DNA from: Saccoglossus kowalevskii
Taxonomy: Eukaryota; Hemichordata; Enteropneusta; Harrimaniidae
Length of the DNA: 38,133 nt
NCBI RefSeq assembly: GCF_000003605.2
Contig: NW_003124894.1
Coordinates: 557,298 to 595,430 of the forward strand
Direction: 5' to 3'
The notes below the pieces were generated by a model. That model was not told where the DNA came from. It saw only the letters and a list, made by a program, of their open reading frames with translations, and made no database searches. Positions 21,977 through 32,796 of the stretch are shown here, piece by piece. The position numbers were made by a program, and so were the translations under genes. The stretch's first letter is position 1, and every line of letters begins with the position of its first letter.

Positions 21977-24900
21977 TCAAAGAGACGTGTCTTCAATCAC
22001 ACCGCTGTCCCTGTTGCATTCGTGTTGCAACAAAGCCGTGTGCTTTGTGTAGGTGGTTGTGGCAGTTACATGTTGACTTGGTGAGTCATCCGGGTCAGAT
22101 GCTACATCTTCTTCGCAGTACGAGTAAACACCAGATTCGGGATTTTCCTTCACTGAAAGTAAAACATAGAAGTACATAACAATAACGTTCATAACTACCT
22201 TATACTAAAATATGAAGATACACAGATAGGGGAAATGTCACATGGCATGGAAACATAATGCTTTCGTTTGTCTAGGTTATGTGATAAATATTTTGAGTGT
22301 GTATGTATTAAAATATGTAATCATAGTACACATGCAATGTAAATAGAATTATGTGAATTTGCATTGGTGGTGGGAATTACCATGCCAGTTTATACAATTG
22401 TGAATAATATAAAAGTGAAAGGCGTTTTCTCATTAGTGTGTATCATTTATGCATACAATTACATATCTCATATACTTTGTATCATTTTAAATTGTACATG
22501 GTATTTCCAGATTCACACCGGTTGTTAATGGCACATACATTAGATTCTCAACAAGATAATGACAAGTTTCTGCCACTCACCACGAAAGCCACTCATCGCG
22601 AAGCTACTATTATGTTAACAAATAATCCTCTGTTAGTCTGTGCTCGTATCAGAAAATGGCAACAAGGATTTGCGTTAGGGTGGAACTTTACATTATAGAT
22701 ATGTATAGATTGTAACTTACTAGCTGTTACTGTATTATACGTCTCGTCTTGTTTCACTTCTAAGGCTGGCTGCTTCTTTACATCAATGCGTTTATGCTTT
22801 CTCTTGCATTTACTTCTCAGTCGTACAAAGCCTTTCTTAGGAATGCACGGTATGGATGCTCTTTTCAGGTGACCGTTAGAAGACGCTGTCTGTGATTCTG
22901 AATCGTCGCTGCACGATTCCTCCGCTGTGTCGGCGATTTCCGAGACATTTCGACGTAAGCCGACATCACAAGTCGTCCCATACGTATCAAATATGTAGCG
23001 CCTTAACAACATGGCAACGTCATTCCTGTTTTTCTCTTTAAAGAAATGAACAAGTGCCTGAAGATGCTCCTTTGTGATTACACCAATTTTACAAACCCAC
23101 ACTGTTAACACTGCCTTTGTGGGGCTTTTCTTCTTTGTACTTTGGCCAGTCTCCAGAAGAAGTATTTTGTTCATGTCTAAACCCACATGGTGTGCGAACG
23201 TCTTCCAGTCAGTTACAATTTGGTCCTCTTCAATGTTGTCCAGCATTCGGCATATTTCGTTTACGAGTGTACCTGGTAACATAGCACCATACATGCTATA
23301 TTTCGTTTCCGGTGTCTACATAGGAAAATAACAACTATAAATGATGAATAACATCGTGGTTTTGCTGTGGTTGTATTACTAAGTTCATCTGTGTGTTTAT
23401 TTTATGCGTCACAGTCATCTCTCTGCGTCGTGTTCGGTATGGGTTCTATGCTATTTATACATCCAGCGATCCCACATATTTTTTAAATCGGAAAAAATAG
23501 ACGAAGGAAAGTCAAATTCAATTTAATTTATAAAACAAATACCGGTTTGGTGAATATTAGTTTGTTTTTTTTTAAATGTCGAACACGCTTTACCTTCACT
23601 TTGCCGATATTAGTAGTATAGATTTTACCGACACACTTGGAGGCGTGGCCTGTTTGGAATTTTACAAGAAGCACCAATCACAATACTGGCTACGAACCAG
23701 AGCGCGATGCCAACTAATTCTTAGTTCTCTGTGATACAACGTGTGTAAAATATATTATTTATTTACATGCAATTCAATTGGGCACTGCGTGTTGACAGGG
23801 GGCGCGTTAATGAATCCATGTAAACATCTAAAACTACACATTATGTGGCGTAATTCCGGATAACAATTTCCGATGCCCAATGATATCATTGTTATTTCAA
23901 TTTGGTTAACTCACCTTAATGTCCCCAGGCGCAGGCTCGGATATATTGAATTTGACCACAGTGTCTGCGTTTTCGCACAGTCCCATTTGTCGGATAAGAA
24001 GGCGGCAGCGGAACTGGCCATCAGAATTGCGCATGCTCAATACAAAAGTGGCGGAGTCTTCCATTCTCCATAGTTTGTCGTGTGACATCTGAAAACACAA
24101 ATTTGATATTACAATAAAACGACTAATTTAATAGAGAATATTTTTAAAAAGCTACCTTCTTAGTAGTAGCCGTTTTGACCCACATTGTGACACTGAAAAA
24201 CACCACATAAAGAAAATGCGGGTCTCCGATTTTTCATAGAATCACAAATTATGAAAACATTTATGAAAAGTAATTTTTCTCAATTCGTTATGTCAAGTAG
24301 ATTAAAAAATAAGTAAAAGTAATTTTTCATGGAAATTGTGTTTCACATCATTATTCCGTAACATTGACGTAAAACGTCAGACAGTTTGTGGGGCTCGAAC
24401 TTTAAACTAGATTATTTTTATTTATTTTTATTTTGCCATTTCAAAACATATTAGTTGTACAGTGTATGTTTTATAACAAGTGTGACAGTAGTGTGGTCAT
24501 TCTATATTCTAGCAAATGTATAAAATAGGATACCTGTTCAACACCATCATCGTCACCTAAACTCCAGTCATGTGACAAATTCATTACGCGAACTTCAACA
24601 TTTTCTGTTTTCTCCCTGAATAATTGCAATTTTCTCTCTATATCTGCCTGTTTTCCACCAAGCTTGTTTTCCTTTTTCTCGCATTCCTAGAAAAAAAAAC
24701 AGTCAGACAAGTCGTTTTGATTGGATTGTTTTGTGTAGTCATTATTTCCAAACGTTTTGTATATAAGCGTTTTTTTTCACATTTTGTTTTTTCATATTGT
24801 TTTAATATATGCAATATTGGCCCCAGACTATCGTTTTGTTACTATACAAGTAAACTCACAATATGTCAATTGACATGAAACACATAGATAGATATATACA

Positions 24901-27900
24901 TACACATGAATATAGCTAGAAATGTTTTTGGTCGCCACCAGGGTAATTTTTCGGGTATCTCCTGTGTGTTTAGTTATGCGTAGCATTGTTATCATAACGA
25001 CATTGTATTTAATATATATGAAATTTTCTTTTTAAAAAATCAGCTAGTGGCCTCTTAATAATAGTAATTTCAATATCGGGTCATTGAACATACCTCTAAG
25101 GAGTAGGGTCTAATTCCATATAGCCTCAATATCATATCTGGTCCACGGCGTTCCAGAAAAGGGACGAATAAAACGTATATTGCATCTGGTTCCCCCTCTG
25201 CTCCAAAACCAGTGAAATGGTCAACCATAAATATGATGGAGTCGTCTGAAACCCGCAACACATTGTCTTCCGCCTGCAAGTAATCGGTCTTTTCGTTTAA
25301 GTCAGTCTGAGTAATTACTGGCACAAACTTGCGCTGTTCTCCTACACAGTGTGGTACGGTCAGAAACACGTTGTCGTTGAACTTTTGACTTGGCCCGCAG
25401 AAAACAGTCGGTGCGATTGCAACAGTGTTCCTTTTTACACGTGACTGGTGTGCGTCTTCGTTCGTCACGCAGATGTACACTTGCCGTTCCGTGCCTTCTG
25501 GTATTGCGCCGGGTGGTATGTACAGTTGAACATCACGTAACTTTAAGGTTCCCCCGTATTGATCGAACATTGCCGCCTCATAGCTACACGAGTCGGGTTT
25601 GTTGGCGGATGGAACGCCGTGAATTTGTGAGATGTCAATACGAAAAGGGCATCTCTGCGTTTCTGAGTAATTTGGCAACGCATTTGTACAACCATCACAC
25701 TGGCGATCTGTCTCTATTCCTCTCACGTCTTTGTTTCCCGATTGTTCTGGTTCATTAGTTTGACACGTATCTTCAAGGTTGCATTTTCCACTCTTCCCTG
25801 AGATAGACGCCGACTTTTTTTCTTTACCTGTGAAGGGAATTAGTTGTTTACAATATCCACCGAATAAGTAAACACTCGACAAAACGGAAAGGATTATACG
25901 AAAAGAACTTTTACGATTTGATGTCGACAGGATCACGTTAGACAGATTAGGGTCGTGTGCACGTTCTCTGAAATGGTGTCGTGATTACTGAATTCGATGG
26001 ACTGTACGTAAAAATATACACGAATTCAACGAAGCCTGATATACTAGCTTATGTATGATTTTGTTGAAACTATGAGTTTATCTTCTCAGTCACGATAGAC
26101 GAGTCAAATTTCGAGTGCAAAACTATCTGAAACTTATGCCTTCTACTATTGCCATGTATTGACTCGGGTAATTAGGTCTTGGTTATCACGTGTAAGTCAC
26201 GTGTGAAATGTTGGTAGCGAGGCTTTTCCCGCGTATCGAATCCTGCCTTGTTTCAAAACATGACTAAACTAATTCAATGAATATCAGTCGCTAATTAATA
26301 TAATTCGTGTTTTTCTTTCATTATGCTATGCCGTAGATTATACATGAATTGAGAAAACTTGCCTGTAGTTACACCGCTGCTGTGTAACTTGCTTTTATTC
26401 CTTGCCTGCGGTGTTTTCGATATGTTTTGTAATTTCTTCAAGAGTTTCCTTTTTGGTCTATGTTTACCTGCAACGTATAAGCAATAACATGTTGATGTTT
26501 CACAGTTGAAATTCTCAGTTGCTGCAAAGTTCAACCGATGATATCAAATTGAGTACGCTGTCATGGGGATTGTCGCTCGCTGCGTCACTATCTAAAATCA
26601 TTCAAAAGTGCGTAATTTAACCCAAAAAAATGTGAAGTAGATTCTAGGCATCTAGAATCCAGATTTTCACGAATATTTAATATTGTTAGTGAATATGAGT
26701 TTTAAAGAGACAATGTGGACATGTTTAAATTATTTTGTTTGCAAATGCAAATCAGGTTGATAAAAACAGTGTGAGATGATTTATCGTAAAATAAACACGC
26801 TGTTATTCATTTGATGAAATAATTAAATAAAATGCTTGCACGTGCATGGCATGGGCTTCAAATTACCTGTACGTTCGTACGCATGCGCTTTTGCGTTTTA
26901 CAGATAATTACCTTTCTGGACAGCTATGCTTGGAGCTTCTTCTTCTTTGTTGATTTCATTATTGGCATGTGCATAGTCCGTTGAGCGTGAAATTGAACAA
27001 TAACCGAGTTTCTGATTGATAACATGTTCACTGTTTTGGGAAAACAACATCCCACCGTTCAAGGGTTTTCGTGGCTTTTTCCGCCTCGTTATTGTTGCTC
27101 GTTGGTGACGTTTAAGTTCAGGCAACGACGAAAATATATCATATTTGGCAGATTGTCCTGTAGTATCGGATTGGCCATAATTACCATCGTTGACCAAACT
27201 GACCATACTATTCCTGGACTCTGTGAAGAGATGACACGTGTTCAATTGATATAACTAATTACTACTGTGTTACTTTATATATTTTCTATCAGTGTCGCTA
27301 ATATTTTGCTGTTGGGGTAGAAGCCTACGTGAAACAGTGTTCTATTGTGTGATATAGTGCCGAAATGTAAGAGAACTGCCAACAAAACAATTGATATTTT
27401 TCGAACGGTTACTTTAACACACTAATATTTTTCATGACCCATTTTTTAAAAAAAAATAACTATAACAAAATGTACCTCCATTACACACGACATATAATTG
27501 TTTTCACTCTGTGTCACCGACCTACAACTTGAGACACGGCATAATATCTCAACCAATGGCAAAATGGTCACCCGTTCACTATAATATAATCCTCGCTTAC
27601 TTTCGAACGATGATCCTGAGCTTCAACACTTTTTTCAAACCAGCTTTTTTATATTGTACAATTAATTTCAAACTTAATTAATTTTTTGTAAGCGTATAAA
27701 GCATTTTCCACTTTAAAGGTCGTAATTCGTATGCAATTTCCAATTTTGAATTTTTAAACACAAATTATCAAGTATATTATAAACATGTGAAATGTAATTA
27801 AGAATTTGCTTTATCTGTAAAGTGTAAAAACCTATTTTTTACTATAAATGAAACTTTCCATTTTATTTCCTGTAAAAACGTAAAATGCATTTTTATTTCC

Positions 27901-30516
27901 TGTAGCCAATACCTGCTATCCCCTTCCCTTACTGGGCTAAAGGTTAAACACGTCAAACATATACAAAGTATATATTAAATAACATCGACTTAAAACTTTT
28001 CATAATACAAAGTATATTTTTTTTGTTTATTTTTTTTTTTAATATTAACTCCTAGAAAGCGTAGATTAAGTTATGTCTATGATTGTTGTATCAGTTGTAT
28101 GTGTACTAAACAGAGTTTGTTCCATGTTATTTTATTGTTAGAGATGTATGTAACTATAGTATGTAACTATAGACAACTTCCGATTTGAGGAATCAAATGA
28201 ACTTAAAATTCTGTGAAATCGACAGCAAAAAAACACACACAAAATTGAACATGTTGGATTTAGTAGAGGGAATATTAATATGCAAACGATAGATCCCTGA
28301 CACATCAATTACAAAGATTACACCAATTATGTGTATAGATTCATTTCATAGATAATGTCAGATAATAACGGAATACACATCACAGTTACACAATATTGTG
28401 TATTGTCATGATTTATTTCCATGTGTCTAGAGATCGATCACTGATACGAATTGATAGTTGGTTTCATGTGAAGTGCTGGGTGTCATCATTCAACGCTCTA
28501 CCATAACCTGTCATCATTTAAGCTTATACAAGGTACTGGGCGGAACTCTAGTCAGTTATTGGAACTAATTACGATACAAACTTTGCTAACAGACTGTTAT
28601 TCCCGACAGTTTGGTATGTGTAGTTTCTTAATATAGCGGACAATTAATCAATATATATGACGTGTTGAGTACTTCGTGTGATTGGCTACATGCGAGTGAA
28701 ATGTTTGGAGGCTACGCCTTAAGCTTTTAAACTCCCCTATAATTGGCTAAAGTTTTGGAACGTAAATAAAGTGAGTCTTGGTCAGTCTGAGAAAGATCTC
28801 CACTAGACGAGGCGAGTCTTGAGAGTGCTCCACGAAGCGAGAGAGTCTTGGGGCTTTTCCCCGGGGTATTTAGTCTTGGAGAGTTTTCAACGAGCGACTA
28901 AGACTAGAAGTTGACACGTATTCTATATCTGTGTGTGTGTCTTTGCTTGGTCGAAAGGTGGCGAATGTAGCGATCCCGTGTACATGAGAGAAGGTTTAAT
29001 AACACGATAATTAAGCCATCATAAAACCACAGTCCCTCTATGATAGAGGGACTGTGATAAAACACAGAACACGCCGATCAAAATCGTGTGTTGTATTCAG
29101 TTGGCTTCCTCTGCCTCGTGATAAGCTTAATTTGAACCTTTGTTTATAGTATCTATAACTGAACAAATAAGCAAAACGTGCTGGTTTACTGAAAATAACT
29201 CTCTCCCAATTATAATTGTTTTCATTTGCTAGTTCTTCGAAAACTTACTTTAATATTACACCGAATTCGGCACCACTGAGCATGTTACTGCAAATATATG
29301 AAATGCATTGTGGAAGATAAACTCCGATTGTATATAATGAAAACCTAGCACTACTATATCCAGTCTCACTAAATTTTATGTAATTTTTTCAAAATGATTT
29401 CACAAGTTAGATTTCATATTAATAAAATTATATGACTTTTTCATGAAGAAATAAACTCCCCATGGAAACCAGTGTAAACATGATAATTTTTCATGATAAT
29501 TCACACTTTTCTATCCCAAAAGGTCATCCTGTGACCCCTTTTTCATTTCGGTATTCTGATGGTATTAACTCAGAATAATGAAAAAATGACGATCATGACA
29601 TATAAACTTCAATTCGGCTCTTAAATATACATCCAGGAAGAAAACTATTAGCCCCAAAAAGCGAATAGTTTCTGGTCAGCACACCATTCAGTTCGAAATG
29701 TGTATACCTCTACTTTATTTAATGCTATCTGCTAAACTTTTCGATAAAAGTTCTGGTGGTTTTAATCGTACCAATTAATATTTAAAAACTTGTTTTGTTA
29801 TTTATTTTTCGCTCACCGTAGAAATGACCAAAAGTAGCAGTTGACAGTGGAAGCTGCATATCGGGCAAAATAGCATACGTATTTATTTTAACTTGAGCTG
29901 AAATCGGTAGTATTCTCCCTCACCAGCAGCTAAATATAACCACGCACAAGTTAAAAAATGTTAGTTTGATCTAGCATGAATTGCCTCTATTTATTATCAA
30001 CATATCACCTAGTAAATACCTACCTGTTGGTTCTACCGCCCACGGGTCGTGTTCATTGCAGCTGACCGCACAGTACATTTCCTTCAACCCGGCGGTTACC
30101 ATGACATCGTTCAAACTTGTATAACTTGACTCATTTCTGTAACGTGCGCACTCTTCGTACAGATTTTGTTGTTGTGACCTATCTGTTACCACCTCTGCCA
30201 TTGGGTCTTTTGGTCGAATTGTTAAACCTTCCATCTCATGTATTGTTTGCGAAACTTTTGACTTATTTTGTGCAATGGTTTCTACATCCACAGTGTTTGG
30301 TATTTTGGACGTAGCTGTCTGACGTTCTAATCCCTTCTCTCTCGCTTCAGCGTTGTCAATCGTACACGCCATTATTTTATGGTCTGTTTCATCTGTGTCG
30401 ATCTTCTCATTTACATTTGTTATACATATTCCTTGATCGTGATTATTCGTTGAATCTGTAAGACTCATTGTTTGGTTATTCTTCTCAGTTTCGATTGTCA
30501 GACAGTCTTTGCGCAT
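21977..30516 (-). CDS. Soluble ZU5-UPA-death domain protein (UNC5-tail-like), eight coding exons
   Basis: Exons (minus strand) 30516-30024, 27220-26912, 26467-26363, 25827-25094, 24686-24534, 24088-23915, 23315-22721 and 22152-21977 join in phase (1,1,1,0,0,0,1) to 912 residues ending at TGA 21979-21977. ZU5 spans about 389-513 (LYIPPGAIPEGT, CGPSQKF, LTVPHC); UPA about 514-655 ends in a conserved-looking VKFNI; the death domain about 669-765 has DWKTFAHHVGL and VLTVWVCKIGVITKEHL. This is the order of the UNC5 netrin-receptor tail and of UNC5CL, where it holds an autoinhibited death-signalling module. No Ig, thrombospondin, signal peptide or membrane segment is encoded. The first AUG after an upstream acceptor (30675) is in frame with the long open frame, so a soluble protein is likely. 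Residues 1-388 are unrecognised, hydrophilic, with basic exons 2-3. Intron 3 has a GC donor. Exact N-terminus is the least certain part. Confidence 0.88.
27675..27930 (+). repeat. Dispersed inverted repeat, copy A (partner 35557-35808)
   Basis: About 250 bp within intron 1 of the ZU5 gene. GAATTTGCTTTATCTGTAAA, GTGTAAAAACCTATTTTTTA and TGTAAAAACGTAAAATGC, among other blocks, are matched in order by the reverse complement of 35557-35808. No coding potential. The two copies lie about 7.6 kb apart in opposite orientation. Confidence 0.85.
28550..29000 (+). mobile_element. Possible solo LTR or LTR-like fragment
   Basis: A less AT-rich island in the 2.8-kb intron 1 of the ZU5 gene. An ATTGGCTAA box near 28742 is followed by AATAAA at 28765-28770. 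Then come four AGTCTTG phrases at 28774, 28815, 28844 and 28872, separated by GA-rich and CG-containing spacers. A TG-repeat and the phrase GGTGGCGAATGTAGCGATCC follow near 28960. A poly(A) signal followed by a repeated structured tract resembles an R-U5 boundary. No gag, protease or polymerase frame is adjacent and no target duplication was confirmed, so this is tentative. Confidence 0.3.
29021..29063. repeat. Perfect 29-nt hairpin flanked by a 7-bp direct repeat
   Basis: CACAGTCCCTCTA (29028-29040), loop TGA, then TAGAGGGACTGTG (29044-29056). The hairpin is flanked immediately by ATAAAAC on both sides (29021-29027 and 29057-29063). The direct repeat looks like a target-site duplication around a minimal inserted hairpin. 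Confidence 0.85.
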
Positions 30517-30675
30517 TTCGGGTGAGTCCACTAATAAGTTATGCTGTACAACACAGACGAGAAACGGCGTCGCCTTTTCTCGTACTTTCACACGTCACGG
30601 TACAGATCCCGGAATCGCAGAATTCTTCAACTGATCCCGGAATCGCAACAATCTTTAACCGTTGTGCTGACGACT
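30517..30675 (-). other. Putative 5' UTR part of ZU5 first coding exon
   Basis: On the minus strand a good acceptor (CGATTTTTCAG) ends at 30676, and the sequence from 30675 to the ATG at 30516 contains no other ATG. It contains stops in all frames, including TGA CGT GTG directly before the open frame, so it is untranslated. It carries GATCCCGGAATCGCA twice (plus-strand coordinates 30605-30619 and 30633-30647). An alternative acceptor (TTGTACAG) would start the exon at 30543. The upstream non-coding exon was not identified. Confidence 0.5.
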
Positions 30676-31579
30676 CTGAAAAATCGAAGGATAAGTCTTA
30701 AACGATAGTGTGAATAACAGTGAGTACACCTCGAGGAGGGGCACTTGCTGAATTGGTTTATAGATAGATCTATTGTTAGTATTTAAAAAGGGCCTTTTTT
30801 TATTAGATTAAAAAACAAAGTTTGATGTCCCATATATATGAAAGCACTAGATATGACATGGATATGATAGTTCTACAATAAGGTGACATTCGCTTACCAC
30901 GATACATACAAAACACTTTCATATATAACACTGCATCTCAATATTTTAGCTTCTATACAGACGTCTGTGTTATGTATAAATTAAAATGTTTCTATAGAAA
31001 GAAAGTTTCTATTTTCAATTCTTGAGAATAATTTCATGATTATCTATTTAATATCTGTCAAACCATACTCCCCAAGAATTAGTTTGTTATCACCATTACA
31101 ACTTGCGTTTAAACACGAATCAGTGCAATGCGCCAAATGTCAAGTCTTGCACAATAAGCCATGTCTCCCTAACTGGGTTGTTATTCAATATACAACAATT
31201 CATATCGATTACGTCTTGTCAGCTGTGTATTGTTCCCGCTAACTTTAGAACTGTATGACACAAGGAGGAAGTTGGCTTAACAAAAACGTTTTTTTTTTTT
31301 GAGGAAGTAATGAACATTTCCTTGAAGAAGTACAATTGTGTTTTTGTTCAATTACTGACAACAGTTTAGTAACGAGCTAGAAAGTACAAATACAGTGTCA
31401 CTGGCATGGCGACAGTGAACGCCGCCATCTCAATCTATACATGGACATAGAGCATACTAGTAATGAAATCCATGTGTTATTACTTCTCGTGCTTAATACA
31501 ATTACTGTAACAATGACTGAATAAAATGCGACCGTTGAACGTGGTCCTATTATATATAACATGTCATTGAAAATTACAC
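30676..31579. other. 5' flank of ZU5 gene; no gene seen
   Basis: AT-rich, non-coding, presumably promoter or first intron of the ZU5 gene. A sequence containing GCCGCCATCT (a YY1-like motif on the minus strand) lies near 31421-31430. No TATA box or transcript start can be assigned with confidence. Confidence 0.35.
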
Positions 31580-32796
31580 AGTCCCCGTTAAGTTCTCTTT
31601 GTGCTCGTCATATTAAAGCGGAGGGGTTGTCGCGAGCGTGTCGATGAAACTTGAGTTCCAGGTGGCGTATACAACAGATTGTTTATTTACATCAAAACAC
31701 GTGCTTCGTGTCATAGTAATATGGCCAAAATAAAAACAGCCGTTATTCAGCCATCTTTGATCTGATTATGAAACACACTGATATGTATGATGTATGTGCC
31801 AAATACGAATGAAAATGGTACATAAATTGTGGAAATATAGTAGTAAGGCCAAAAAGTCAGATGGCTGTCAATCGGCCATCCTTGACCAGATTATGAAACA
31901 AATTGTCATGGACATGCATCCTAACATGTATAAAGTACATGTACTAGTATGTGCCAAATTTGAATGAAAACTGACAGAGCACGTCCAAGATACCGCATAA
32001 AAAACAAAAACAAGATGCCTGCCAGTCGACCATTTTTGATTCATTTGTGAAATAAATCATCATAGACATGTATCCTAACATGTATAATCCATGTACCAAG
32101 TTTGAATGACAACTGACAAAGCATGTCCAAAATACAACATTTTCAAAAAACAAGATGGCTGCCAGTCGGCCATTTTGAATCAAATCGCTAAACTACTGCA
32201 TGTGCATATGTCCCACATAAGGTACTAGGCACATGCAAAGAATGAACGGAATCGGTCCACAGGATTCTGAAATATGACGTTGGATAGACTGACGCACGGA
32301 CAGACGGATACACGGACGGTCGGGCGGACAGACTCAGGAACTCACGGACGGTCGGAGACATGTATCCTAACATGTATGATCTATGTACTAAATTTGAATG
32401 AAAACTGACAAAGCATGTCCAAAATACGACATTTTCAAAAAACAAGATGGCTGCCAGTCGGCCATCTTTGATCCAATTGTGAAATAAATCATCATGGACA
32501 TGTATCCTAACATGTATAATCTATGTACCAAGTTTGAATGAAAACTGACAAAGCATGTCCAAAATACAACATTTTCGAAAAAACAAGATGGCTGCCAGTC
32601 GGCCATTTTGAATCGAATCACTAAACCACTGCATGTGCATATGTCCCACATAAAGTACTAGGCACATGCAAAGAATGAACGGATTCGGTCCAAGGGATTC
32701 TGAGATAGGACTCCGGACGGACGCACGGACGCACAGACGGACGGAGACCGAATTATAAGTCCCCGTTTTCGGACTTCGTCCGAACGGGGACTAATA
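31580..32796. mobile_element. Pearl / Helitron-like non-autonomous element with ~140-bp satellite core
   Basis: Starts near AGTCCCCGTT (31580-31589) and ends in a hairpin with AGTCCCCGT...ACGGGGACT arms (32758-32792). The core is a diverged ~140-bp tandem unit (CAAGATGGCTGCC at 32151, 32443, 32584 and a variant at 32011; GACATGTATCCTAACATGTA beside each). There is also a larger ~432-bp duplication of unit plus GCACATGCAAAGAATGAACG plus an ACGG/ACGC-type tract (32280-32350 and 32700-32750). The last hairpin base pairs run into CTAA-T, matching a Helitron-type 3' end (hairpin then CTRR, inserted before T). Core satellite, ACGG tract and 3' hairpin are hallmarks of bivalve 'pearl' elements and related Helitron-like elements. 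The open frames at 31944-32651 (-) are the repeat translated. Confidence 0.65.

Noticed and set aside
25828-25936. Hydrophobic stretch (RIILSVLSSVYLFGG) at the apparent start of the ZU5 open frame, suggesting a signal anchor
   Set aside because: It lies upstream of a good acceptor (CTTCACAG|GT) and is intron. The spliced frame from the upstream exons bypasses it.
30517-30591. N-terminal extension of the ZU5 protein from a GTG at 30591
   Set aside because: GTG is not a normal animal start and the frame is closed just upstream by TGA. The first ATG at 30516 is preferred.
31944-32651. Three overlapping minus-strand frames with similar translations (FFENVVFWTCFVSFHSN)
   Set aside because: They translate the same ~140-bp satellite unit repeatedly. 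No start context or domain.
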